From positions 1 through 63,103 of the forward strand of contig CALWLN010000164.1 of the NCBI GenBank assembly GCA_944381535.1: a DNA stretch of 63,103 nt. Direction: 5' to 3'. The notes beneath the pieces are model-generated. The model did not search any database. It saw nothing but the letters and a program-made list of their open reading frames with translations, and had not been told where the DNA came from. A program made the translations under genes and the position numbers. Below are positions 13,536-21,856 of this stretch, piece by piece. This DNA is from an uncultured Lachnospiraceae bacterium. Its GTDB lineage: Bacteria > Bacillota > Clostridia > Lachnospirales > Lachnospiraceae. Position 1 is the stretch's first letter. Each line of letters begins with the position of its first letter.

Positions 13536-15424
13536 AGCCCTTTCAGACCTTGGAAGTCACGAAGACAAAATATCTGTTTTTTACCGGCAAGGGCGGGGTG
13601 GGGAAGACCTCGGCAGCCTGTGCCACCGCCGTGTCGCTGGCCGATAATGGCAGGAAGGTTCTGCTTATCAGCACCGACCCGGCTTCCAATCTCCAGGATG
13701 TGTTTGCCATGGAGCTGAACAACAAGGGAACGCCCATCCCGGCCGTCCCCAATCTGACGGTGGCCAATTTGGACCCCATACAGGCGGCGGCTGAGTACCG
13801 GGAGAGCGTGATTGCCCCCTACCGGGGCATTCTGCCGGAAGCGGCAATCGCCAATATGGAGGAACAGCTTTCCGGCTCCTGCACCATTGAGATTGCTGCC
13901 TTCAATGAGTTCACGGATTTTATTACCGATGGAAAGGTGCAGCAGGACTACGACCATATTCTTTTTGACACCGCTCCCACCGGGCATACCCTGCGGATGC
14001 TTCAGCTTCCCTCGGCCTGGAGTGATTTTATCAGCGAAAGTACCCACGGCGCCTCCTGCCTGGGCCAGCTTTCCGGGCTGGAAAATAAAAAGGCTGTCTA
14101 CCGGCAGGCGGTTGCCACTTTGGCCGACAAAGGGCACACGACCCTTGTGCTCGTGACCCGCCCGGAGGAGGCTCCGCTGAAGGAAACCAGGCGTGCGTCT
14201 CTGGAACTGGCCGATTTGGGGGTGAGGAATCAGATTCTTGTGGTGAATGGCGTCCTGTCGCAAAGGGACGATGTTATTTCCGAAAAGCTGTACCGGAAAC
14301 AGCAGAAAGCTCTTGAGGAGATCCCTGAAGAACTGAAAGCACTTCCCGCTTATCGGATACCGCTACGGGCTTACAATATCACCGGCCTTGAAAATGTGCG
14401 TTCCATGCTGCAAGAAAATTGGCAGGAAGAAAATATGGACTCCATGCTGTGGGAGGACTGGCAGGAGAGAAATCTGGAATCCATACCAGGAGGGGGGCGA
14501 CAGGAAGCGCATGTGTGCTCCATGATTGGGGAGAAAAGGCGGGAGGCATATATGTGTACGATATCGGGGGAAGCTTGTCAGGAAGGGAAGAATGTTCCCC
14601 CTTACGCACAGCAGCTTCACGGACTTTCGGATGTTGTGGATTCCATTGACAAAGCCGGCAGAAAGGTGATTTTCACAATGGGCAAGGGCGGTGTGGGAAA
14701 GACCACGGTGGCCGCCGCCATTGCCATGGGTCTGGCCCGGAAGGGGAAAAAGGTGCACCTTACCACCACTGACCCGGCTGCGCATCTGAAATTTGTGCTG
14801 GAGGAGGCAGACAACATTACCATGAGCCGGATTGACGAGGAGGCAGAACTGAAAAAGTATCAGAAGGAAGTGCTGGAAAAAGGAAGGGCCGGCGGACTGT
14901 CCGGGGAGGATATAGCCTATATTGAGGAAGATCTGCGCTCCCCCTGCACACAGGAAATCGCCGTGTTCCGGGCATTTGCGGAGCTTGTGGAAAAAGCGGA
15001 GGAGCAGATCGTAGTCATTGATACGGCCCCTACGGGACACACGCTGCTCCTGCTGGAATCCACGGAAAGCTATGACAGGGAAATCCGGCGCGCCAGGGGC
15101 GAGACGCCGGAATCCATCCGGCGTCTGCTGCCCCGGCTGAAAAGTGTGGAGACAGAGGTTATCATCGTTGCCTTGCCGGAGGCCACGCCGGTCTATGAGG
15201 CTCTGCGTCTGGAAGAGGATCTGAAGCGGGCGCAGATTGGGGTTCACTGGTGGGTCATCAATCAATCCCTCTGTCAGACGGGAACCACCAACGCCCTGCT
15301 TCGGGCGAAGGCCGGCCATGAGTTGGAATGGATCAACCGGGTGGACCAACACATGGACGGCAGCTTTGCCCTTGTGGCATGGAGCGGAGAACCGATGAAG
15401 GGGGATATGCTTCTTAGGTTGTGA
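13532..15424 (+). CDS. arsA: arsenite-activated ATPase ArsA
   Basis: 630 residues with two homologous halves. Walker A motifs are TGKGGVGKT (residues ~18-26) and GKGGVGKTT (~384-391); both halves have DTAPTGHT switch motifs and STDPAS/TTDPAA. Cysteines at the positions that bind metalloid are visible: SGSCTIEI, GASCLGQL and RSPCTQEI. The enzyme drives arsenite or antimonite extrusion together with an ArsB or Acr3 permease. Residues 291-355 between the halves consist of five degenerate 13-residue repeats (39-bp DNA units at 14402-14596), much longer than the usual linker, with extra Cys. No permease gene is in reach: the next gene is on the other strand. Confidence 0.95.
   Translation: MKPFQTLEVTKTKYLFFTGKGGVGKTSAACATAVSLADNGRKVLLISTDPASNLQDVFAMELNNKGTPIPAVPNLTVANLDPIQAAAEYRESVIAPYRGILPEAAIANMEEQLSGSCTIEIAAFNEFTDFITDGKVQQDYDHILFDTAPTGHTLRMLQLPSAWSDFISESTHGASCLGQLSGLENKKAVYRQAVATLADKGHTTLVLVTRPEEAPLKETRRASLELADLGVRNQILVVNGVLSQRDDVISEKLYRKQQKALEEIPEELKALPAYRIPLRAYNITGLENVRSMLQENWQEENMDSMLWEDWQERNLESIPGGGRQEAHVCSMIGEKRREAYMCTISGEACQEGKNVPPYAQQLHGLSDVVDSIDKAGRKVIFTMGKGGVGKTTVAAAIAMGLARKGKKVHLTTTDPAAHLKFVLEEADNITMSRIDEEAELKKYQKEVLEKGRAGGLSGEDIAYIEEDLRSPCTQEIAVFRAFAELVEKAEEQIVVIDTAPTGHTLLLLESTESYDREIRRARGETPESIRRLLPRLKSVETEVIIVALPEATPVYEALRLEEDLKRAQIGVHWWVINQSLCQTGTTNALLRAKAGHELEWINRVDQHMDGSFALVAWSGEPMKGDMLLRL
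14402..14596 (+). repeat. five 39-bp tandem repeats inside arsA
   Basis: Units start at 14402, 14441, 14480, 14519 and 14558 and encode SMLQENWQEENMD, SMLWEDWQERNLE, SIPGGGRQEAHVC, SMIGEKRREAYMC and TISGEACQEGKNV. The frame is kept throughout, and units diverge more towards the 3' end. Confidence 0.8.
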
Positions 15425-15435
15425 AAGGTTCTGCC

Positions 15436-17283
15436 TCAGGTATTCTGTGTTCTATAGTACTGCGCCTGGGCGTTCCAAAGTTCATGGTATTTGCCGTTGG
15501 CAGCGGCAAGGAGCTCTTCATGGGTTCCTATCTGGATAACAGCGCCTCCATGGAATACGGCAATCTTATCACAAAACCGGCAGGAGGCAAGGCGGTGGCT
15601 GATATAGATGGCGGTTTTATCGCCGGCAATCTCATTGAACTTACTGAATACCTCATATTCCGAAACCGGGTCCAGGGCGGCGGTGGGCTCATCCAGGATG
15701 ATAAAGGGGGCGTCTTTGTAAAGAGCGCGGGCAAGAACGATCTTTTGCGCTTCGCCCCCGGATATTTCTACGCCGTCTGTGTCAAAGTCCTTGTAAAGAC
15801 AGGTATCCAAATGATTTGGCATTGCCGAAAGGCGTTTCCCAAAGCCGGCTTTCTTAAGACACCTCTGCGCTTTATCGGTGTCGTAGGCGGCGCTTGCGGC
15901 GACATTTTGCCCAAGGCTTAGGGCAAACAGCCGGAAATCCTGAAAGACCACAGAAAAAAGGGACATATACTCGTCATAGTCATATTTTTGGATATTGACG
16001 CCGTTGAGCAGGATTTCCCCCTCAGTGGGGTCATACAGGCGGCACATCAGCTTGATGAAGGTGGTTTTGCCGGACCCGTTCATACCAACCACAGCCAGTT
16101 TTTCGCCAATCTTGAATTTTAAATTTACATGCCGCAGGGCATAGGCGTCGGTGTTCGGGTATCGGAAGGACACATCCTTAAATTCCACATCATATTCGTT
16201 ATCGTCCCGCTTCTCCACGGTCAGCGAACCCTGGTACATGGGGTTGGGGCGGTCAAGATAGTCAAATAGGTTCTGCAGGTGGAGACAATATACCTTATTA
16301 TCGGACAGGAGATACATCAATGCCTGTAATCCCTCCCCAAGCCGTGACAGGACGGTGACATACTGTACGATACTTCCCACACCAAAGGCGCCAAAGAAGG
16401 ATTTTGCAACCACATAGAGGTAGCATACGGCGTTTGCCAGTCCTATGGTGACATATGCGATGGCAGGATAGACGGACATTTTGAAAATATCCGATTGATT
16501 TTCTCTGTCATGCTGCAGAAGCTTATCCAGCACCTTGGACGCAATGATATTTTGCTCGTAAATGCGGACGTCCTTCGCCTTCTCCGTGTTTACATATAGC
16601 TCTCTTCCGAAAAATTGAAACGTGCGGTTGAACCAGGTGGTATCCTTGCTCCAGCGCATAAAAGCGTTGTTTTTCTTTACGGTTGCCTTCGAATTGCTGA
16701 GACCTCCCAAAGCGATACACAAAAGCACGATCAAAATCCAGGCAGAATGATTCAGTGCGGCATTGCCAGATCTGGAAGTAAAGAGGCTCCAGGTCATTAC
16801 AAGGGAAGATACAATATTTACACCGGCGAGAACCAGGTCAGGAATGTCCCAGACAAGCCGCGCCAACCCGTTGCCGAACTGATAGAGGCTTTCCTCGATT
16901 TGCTGCCGCTGGTGCTGGATCTGTGCATTTTCCAGGTCTGCAAAATTCATGGACATCTGTTTGTCGGAAAAGATTTTTCCGAACCCGCTCCACATCTGGG
17001 ATTGCTTTTCTGTGTAGACCCGGTTGGCAGTGCTCTTTAGAACAGAACATAGGAACTGAATCAAAAGGATACCCGCAACATAGGCAGTCACCGTTTTGAG
17101 GCTTCGCCGGGCGGACAGCTCGTCGATGATCCGCGCCGAAAACCAGACGGAGAGAAAAGGCTGCAGGGCGTTAATGAACTCATAGCATGTTTTGCTCTGT
17201 ACAAGGCCGGGACAATAACGCCTTATGATTCCATAGCCGCGCATTGTAGTGGAAATCCGTTCTCGAATCGACATTTTATTCAT
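15436..17283 (-). CDS. ABC exporter half-transporter (fused permease-ATPase), second of pair
   Basis: 615 residues: six hydrophobic helices in the first ~330 residues, then a nucleotide-binding domain with Walker A GMNGSGKTT, Q-loop FQDFRLF, signature ISGGEAQKIVLARAL, Walker B FIILDEPTAALDP and H-loop SHRLAS. This is the exporter (ABC-B/MsbA-like) type. Its ATG overlaps the stop of the preceding half-transporter by 4 bases (ATGA), so the two likely make a heterodimer. Together they close a leftward cluster with a hydrolase and a two-component pair. The cargo (peptide, lipid or drug) cannot be told from sequence. Confidence 0.9.
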   Translation of the reverse strand: MNKMSIRERISTTMRGYGIIRRYCPGLVQSKTCYEFINALQPFLSVWFSARIIDELSARRSLKTVTAYVAGILLIQFLCSVLKSTANRVYTEKQSQMWSGFGKIFSDKQMSMNFADLENAQIQHQRQQIEESLYQFGNGLARLVWDIPDLVLAGVNIVSSLVMTWSLFTSRSGNAALNHSAWILIVLLCIALGGLSNSKATVKKNNAFMRWSKDTTWFNRTFQFFGRELYVNTEKAKDVRIYEQNIIASKVLDKLLQHDRENQSDIFKMSVYPAIAYVTIGLANAVCYLYVVAKSFFGAFGVGSIVQYVTVLSRLGEGLQALMYLLSDNKVYCLHLQNLFDYLDRPNPMYQGSLTVEKRDDNEYDVEFKDVSFRYPNTDAYALRHVNLKFKIGEKLAVVGMNGSGKTTFIKLMCRLYDPTEGEILLNGVNIQKYDYDEYMSLFSVVFQDFRLFALSLGQNVAASAAYDTDKAQRCLKKAGFGKRLSAMPNHLDTCLYKDFDTDGVEISGGEAQKIVLARALYKDAPFIILDEPTAALDPVSEYEVFSKFNEIAGDKTAIYISHRLASCRFCDKIAVFHGGAVIQIGTHEELLAAANGKYHELWNAQAQYYRTQNT

Positions 17284-19127
17284 TCTGACACCTCCCTGTT
17301 GGCGTTCTCTCTGTAGTATTTCGCCTGCATTTCAAACAAATGATAATAGGTTCCCTTTTTTGCCAGCAGACTCGCATGGGTGCCTTCCTCACAGATTACG
17401 CCGTCTTCTATCAATATTGTACGATGGCAGAAGCTTGTGCTGGCAAGTCTGTGTGAAATGAAGACGGCTGTTTTTGCCTCACAGATCTGATTGTAATTTT
17501 CGTACAGGGTACTTTCCGCAATGGGGTCAAGGGCAGCGGTGGGCTCGTCAAGCACCATAACGGGCGCGGATTTGTACAAAGCCCGGGCCAGCAGTAATTT
17601 CTGTACCTCGCCGCCGGAAAATTCAATGCCTTCCTCGTAAATGGCCCTCCCAAATTGACTTTTGACGCCCTGGGGAAGCTGTTTCACCTTATCCCAAAGT
17701 CCGGCGGTTTTCAGGCAGCGTTCTACCTTGAGTGAATCAAGGGCTTCCGCTGGTGTTTCGGAGACGATTTCCTCGATGGTCACCGGTAAAATACTGAACT
17801 GCTGGAACACGGCGGAAAACAGCCGGTAAAATTCCGTCCGGTTATATTCCCGGATGTCAATGCCGTCATATAATACCTGCCCCTCCGTAGGCTCGATAAG
17901 CCCGCACAACAGCTTCACAAGGGTGGTTTTGCCGGCCCCGTTCAAGCCCACAATGGCTAAATGCTCCCCCGGCGTAATTTTCAGATTGATGTTGCGCAGG
18001 GCGTCCTGCCCGGAGCCTTCGTACCGGTAACTTACATTCTTAAGTTCGATCACCTTTGGAAGCCCGTCTGCGGGAACACTCTTTCCATCCTGTCTCTTGT
18101 AGGATTCGGAATATTCCAGGTAGGAGCGGAAATAATTGATTTTCAAGCTCAGCTGGTTCAGCGATGCAATCTGTGAAAATATGCCCCCAAGCCAGGAGGA
18201 AAAGCCGGTGATCACGCCAAAATACAGAACAAAATCCGCCACTGAAATCTGATGGTTCCATACAAGCCAGAGCAGGTATGCATAAGCGGCGATTTCCCGA
18301 AGCAAAGCGAACCCGTTGTCCCATACGGCCACTCCAAAAAGCTTGCCTGTCAGCCGCCGGTACCACCCGGCAAGACCCTGCATGTTGTCCTTGTAAATGT
18401 CAGAGAACCATGCGGCCATGCGATACAGGCGAATATCCTTTGCGGAGCGGATATCCCCGGCTGTGGCGTTGATATAGTTGAGCCGTTGTTGATAATGTAT
18501 CCGTTCCGGATTATGTTCGGCCATCCATGCCAGGATTCTCTGATTCAGCGCATAGCTGACGGCGGTTGTGACGATTAAAAACAGGATAAGCCATAAATTC
18601 AACTGTGCAAGAATGGCCCAGTAAACAGATAATCCGAAGATACCAGTCAACAGCGCAATCAGAGTATCATAGATATTTGAGAGCGGGGAATAGTATCCGT
18701 AACAGCAGGCAAAGCTTTCTGTCTGAAGCTTCCGAAAGATACCGTTTTCCTGGTTGCCATAGTCGGTGGTCAGACCTTTAAGCGCCGCGCGCTTCAGATA
18801 AAAGGTATTCATTCTGAATTTCTGACGAAAAATAAATTCGCGAAAGAATTTAATGATTCCCGACAGAAGGGCAATGCAGACCGTGAAGGAGAGAACCACC
18901 GTTATCAGTTCCTGCAGGCTGCTTTTGCCGGTGATTTTATCTATCACGATTTTGGGCAGGTAGGTGGACAGAACCGGAAGGGCCACATTTGCCAGGATTG
19001 CGATTGCGCACCAAAGCAGCAGCGGCGCATAGCATTGGACGGTATTTTGAAGACAGTAGCAGACGTTTTGAAGCACGGAATAATGGGTGCGGTTCAACTC
19101 ATCGTACGCCTTGTTTTTTCTTTTCAT
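17280..19127 (-). CDS. ABC exporter half-transporter (fused permease-ATPase), first of pair
   Basis: 615 residues, the same length as its partner. Hydrophobic helices fill the first half (e.g. LLLWCAIAILANVALPVL, then the helices around ILAQLNLWLILFLIV); the ATPase has Walker A GLNGAGKTT, FQQFSIL, signature FSGGEVQKLLLARAL, Walker B VMVLDEPTAALDP and SHRLAS. ATG 19127 is chosen over the upstream ATG 19160 because AAAGGGG lies 9 bases before it; the longer form has no ribosome site. The gap to the upstream GHKL kinase gene is 103 bases with no terminator. Both halves look ATPase-competent at the visible motifs. Confidence 0.9.
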   Translation of the reverse strand: MKRKNKAYDELNRTHYSVLQNVCYCLQNTVQCYAPLLLWCAIAILANVALPVLSTYLPKIVIDKITGKSSLQELITVVLSFTVCIALLSGIIKFFREFIFRQKFRMNTFYLKRAALKGLTTDYGNQENGIFRKLQTESFACCYGYYSPLSNIYDTLIALLTGIFGLSVYWAILAQLNLWLILFLIVTTAVSYALNQRILAWMAEHNPERIHYQQRLNYINATAGDIRSAKDIRLYRMAAWFSDIYKDNMQGLAGWYRRLTGKLFGVAVWDNGFALLREIAAYAYLLWLVWNHQISVADFVLYFGVITGFSSWLGGIFSQIASLNQLSLKINYFRSYLEYSESYKRQDGKSVPADGLPKVIELKNVSYRYEGSGQDALRNINLKITPGEHLAIVGLNGAGKTTLVKLLCGLIEPTEGQVLYDGIDIREYNRTEFYRLFSAVFQQFSILPVTIEEIVSETPAEALDSLKVERCLKTAGLWDKVKQLPQGVKSQFGRAIYEEGIEFSGGEVQKLLLARALYKSAPVMVLDEPTAALDPIAESTLYENYNQICEAKTAVFISHRLASTSFCHRTILIEDGVICEEGTHASLLAKKGTYYHLFEMQAKYYRENANREVSE

Positions 19128-19230
19128 GTTTATCAGCCCCTTTCGTGCTGAGTTTACCATGGAAAAAAGGTTTCAGTAAAAATTTGCGCGCCAATTGCGT
19201 CCGACCGTGCACGAATTGCATTTGTGATAT

Positions 19231-19896
19231 TCATATTTTCAGGGCGGGGACCAGAAATTCAGAGGTGAAGGCCCCGTCCTCGCTGTTGTATTTACACCAG
19301 CCGCCATGCTCATGCAGTATGGCTTCCGCGCGGCGCAGGCCGAAGCCATGGATTCCGGTCTTGGGGGACGGGAACAGGGAGCCGGTCTTGCGTTTTTTCT
19401 CACCGGAAGAGTTTAGCATGGAGAAGTATAGCATGTTCCCCTTCATGCCGATGTATATGCGGATAAAGCGCTCCCCACGCACGGTGCGGCAGGCTTCCAT
19501 GGCGTTGTCCAGCAAATTTCCGATGATGATACTGAGTTCCAGATCCGAAAGCAGCAGGTTGTCCGGAACGCTTGCTTTTATGGTAGTCTTGATATGATTT
19601 TCCCTGGCCTGGGCAATTTTTGCGGATAAAATGGCGTCCAAAGACACATTGCCGGTTTTCAGAAGGGTATCCACATGCATGAGCTGATGGTCAAGCTGCT
19701 CGATGTAGGCAAGGGCCCGGGAGACTTCTCCCGCTTCAAGCTGGCCCTTCAGCGTCTGCAGATGGTGATGAAAATCGTGCTTGTATCCCCGCATTTCCGT
19801 ATGGATACTGCGGACCTCCTCCAGGTGGCGTCCCGACTGCTCGGTTTGATATTCCACAAGTTTCAAATAGGTTTTCTTTCTCATAAATTTCCTCAA
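19231..19896 (-). CDS. soluble GHKL-domain sensor kinase (AgrC/VirS-like, no membrane domain)
   Basis: 221 residues. A short coiled-coil-like start leads to the dimerisation/phospho-acceptor helix with His40 in YKHDFHHHLQ, then the GHKL ATPase: N box IIIGNLLDNAMEAC and G box GIHGFGLRRAEAILHEHGG. AgrC-type kinases normally have about 200 residues of membrane helices first; here there are none, so it must sense a cytoplasmic signal or rely on a partner protein. Its start overlaps the end of the LytTR regulator gene by 4 bases, proving a cognate pair. It could also be a truncated kinase that only works as phosphatase. Confidence 0.88.
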   Translation of the reverse strand: MRKFMRKKTYLKLVEYQTEQSGRHLEEVRSIHTEMRGYKHDFHHHLQTLKGQLEAGEVSRALAYIEQLDHQLMHVDTLLKTGNVSLDAILSAKIAQARENHIKTTIKASVPDNLLLSDLELSIIIGNLLDNAMEACRTVRGERFIRIYIGMKGNMLYFSMLNSSGEKKRKTGSLFPSPKTGIHGFGLRRAEAILHEHGGWCKYNSEDGAFTSEFLVPALKI

Positions 19897-20594
19897 TTGC
19901 GCTCAATGAAGCTGCGGTTGATGGCGTCATATTTTCCCCGTGCCAGAGGAAGCTCTGTTCCGTTATCCATGCGAATCCTGGCGCGGGATATTTTCACAAT
20001 ATGCTTCAGCGACACCAGATAGGAGCGGTGTGAGCGGAAAAAATCATCGCTGAGCTTTTCGGAAAAAGCAGAAATGCTTTCTTTGAGTCTGTATTCCTCT
20101 TTCGCTGTATAGATGACGATATAATGCAGGAACGCCTCTATGTATAGAATTTCGGACTCATAGAGCTTGACGGTTCCGCTGCCTGAGGCAATCACCAGGG
20201 AAGGAGGCTCTATGGCCAGCTTTTCCGCGGCTTTGGAGAGGACTGACATCAGCTTCCCCTCCGAAATGGGCTTTACCAGGTAATGCAGGGCGTCCACCTC
20301 ATACCCTTCCCCAAAGAACTCAAAGTGGGAGGTGATGAACACGATTTCCACGGGACGTTTGTCCCGGCGGACTTGTCTGGCTAGTTCGATGCCTGAAATC
20401 TCCCCCATCTCTATATCCAGCAGCAGAATGTCATAGGCCGTATCCTCCGCATAGGCAAAGAGGAATGCCTCGGCGGAGGAAAAAGTATGGATTTCGCAGA
20501 TATGCCCATATTTTGCGGCCCATGCTGTAATCAAGGTGGAAATGTGTTTTGCGTAATCTGCGTCATCATCGCAAACGGCAATTTTATATTTCAC
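19893..20594 (-). CDS. LytTR-family response regulator
   Basis: 233 residues. Receiver domain: acidic cluster CDDDA (Asp9-11), phosphorylation Asp60 in LLLDIEMGE, Thr/Ser FITSH and Lys in HYLVKPIS. The C-terminal ~100 residues are a LytTR DNA-binding domain (YIEAFLHYIVIYT, FFRSHRSYLVSLKHI, ELPLARGKYDAINRSF). It resembles AgrA/VirR regulators that respond to peptide quorum signals, although no agrBD genes are present. Start GTG 20594 with GGTGAT upstream, 14 bases after the hydrolase stop, so it belongs to the same transcript as the hydrolase and the kinase. Confidence 0.92.
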   Translation of the reverse strand: MKYKIAVCDDDADYAKHISTLITAWAAKYGHICEIHTFSSAEAFLFAYAEDTAYDILLLDIEMGEISGIELARQVRRDKRPVEIVFITSHFEFFGEGYEVDALHYLVKPISEGKLMSVLSKAAEKLAIEPPSLVIASGSGTVKLYESEILYIEAFLHYIVIYTAKEEYRLKESISAFSEKLSDDFFRSHRSYLVSLKHIVKISRARIRMDNGTELPLARGKYDAINRSFIERN

Positions 20595-20608
20595 AGTGAA
20601 TCACCGCC

Positions 20609-21583
20609 CTAATTTTGAAAATGGATTTGCTGACCCTCTGCCAGCGGATAGGTTACGAGAGCGTCTCCGTCGAGATTTTCTCTGTGCATATCCACGGCTG
20701 AAATCTGGCTGTTGTCGTAGGTCCTGTAGTAGTAGATTCCCTTGTCCATATTGCAGCAGGAGGAGTAAATGGTGATCTCGTATTGATTTTCCTCCAGATG
20801 TACGCAGCCTCTCTGCTGGTCTACGGAACCGAGAATATGAAAAAACTGGCTGACGCTTTCCGATTCGGAAGGTCCTGACACGGAGTTCAGCTTTGTAAAG
20901 GCGGCCTTTACGAATCTGGAAGCCGAGGATAAATCCCCCGGAAGTCCCATGGCGCCCATGCCGCAGCAGTAGGGCGTCAGCTTAAGGCCATCGGCAAAGC
21001 GGTTCACAGGCGGTTCTTTGGAAAGCTGCATATAGTTATTAAGATTGAATAACTGGTAATCAAAGGGAGGGTTGTTGGTAAGCACGCCAACGGGGTTCTC
21101 GTAAATCTTCAGCCCCTCCTTTACCGCCTCCACCACGATGGAACCCTGCTGGTCGGAAATCATCCAGTGCAGCGGGGCAAGGGGAAGCTGCCGGCTGAAA
21201 TTGATATTTACCAGGTTAATCCGTTTCAGCAGCCTTCGAGCCTCTGCAAGGTTTGCGCACTGGCCGAGAATCCAGGGGATAAATTCAAAGGGGGAAATAT
21301 TGTCATATCCGTCCCATTCTTCCTTGTAGTCGGCATTTCCGGGAAAATTCAGTCCCGCCATGCTTAAGCCCTTTTCGTTGGTGGCGTCGTAGTAGAGGGG
21401 ATAGCCCTCCGCCACAAAGGCCATGCCGATTAAGGCATAGTGTTCGGTAACAGGCGCAGCCTTACGAAAGGAAAAAGGATAGTTTCGGGGAGTTATCGTA
21501 ACCGTTTCGTGGTAGGAATATGCCAGATCCAGATTTCTGCCGAAATAATGGTCGGCGGAATGATACGTGATTGCTGTACACAT
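20609..21583 (-). CDS. choloylglycine hydrolase family protein (bile salt hydrolase-like)
   Basis: 324 residues, the typical length for bile salt hydrolases. The protein starts MCTAITY, so Cys2 becomes the N-terminal nucleophile after Met removal, as in Ntn hydrolases. FGRNLDL supplies the Arg and Asp, GLSMAGLNFPGN and LTNNPPFDYQ the Asn residues, and LPGDLSSASRF the Arg of the active site. The family cuts the amide of glycine- or taurine-conjugated bile acids, penicillin V or N-acyl homoserine lactones. GGAG precedes ATG 21583, which fixes the start. It heads a five-gene leftward cluster and is preceded by two copies of a dispersed 39-bp repeat with a TATAAT box. Bile salt activity is likely but not certain. 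Confidence 0.88.
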   Translation of the reverse strand: MCTAITYHSADHYFGRNLDLAYSYHETVTITPRNYPFSFRKAAPVTEHYALIGMAFVAEGYPLYYDATNEKGLSMAGLNFPGNADYKEEWDGYDNISPFEFIPWILGQCANLAEARRLLKRINLVNINFSRQLPLAPLHWMISDQQGSIVVEAVKEGLKIYENPVGVLTNNPPFDYQLFNLNNYMQLSKEPPVNRFADGLKLTPYCCGMGAMGLPGDLSSASRFVKAAFTKLNSVSGPSESESVSQFFHILGSVDQQRGCVHLEENQYEITIYSSCCNMDKGIYYYRTYDNSQISAVDMHRENLDGDALVTYPLAEGQQIHFQN

Positions 21584-21647
21584 AAAAATTTTTCTCCAAT
21601 CTCTTATATTTTTGAAAACCATACGCCTCGGGGTCTCTGTCATCAAG

Positions 21648-21722
21648 TATGACAGGAACCTCTTTGCGAACCCTATAATCATGTATAATAGGAACCGCTC
21701 CGCGAACCCTATTATCTTGTAT
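21648..21722 (-). repeat. dispersed 39-bp repeat, two tandem copies
   Basis: Copies 21648-21686 and 21684-21722 share the plus-strand core AGGAACC-CTTTGCGAACCCTAT (TCCGCG in copy 2); a third copy lies at 47171-47209. On the minus strand a TATAAT (21721-21726) with TTGCAA 16 bases before it precedes the copies, so they would be in the 5' leader of the hydrolase mRNA. Each contains an imperfect TAGG...CCTA palindrome. Confidence 0.7.
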
Positions 21723-21856
21723 TATAGCATTAGTGTGCCTGTTTGCAATCAGTTTTACGATAATATTTCCTGTCTAAGGGGGATTCTACCAACAGTCGGT
21801 TGAAAAAACAGGGGTTTCCCTTTACAATTTGATATAGTAAAAGGAGGCGGCGTGAG

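Noticed and set aside
14363-15352. A 329-codon minus-strand frame
   Set aside because: Shadow of arsA; the sense frame has all ATPase motifs.
15421-15921. A plus-strand frame after arsA
   Set aside because: Antisense to the ABC exporter ATPase domain; begins at the arsA stop without a ribosome site.
19231-20594. Agr quorum-sensing system
   Set aside because: The kinase and regulator are AgrC/AgrA-like, but no agrB or agrD-type ORF was seen between 19.1 and 21.9 kb, and the kinase lacks membrane helices.
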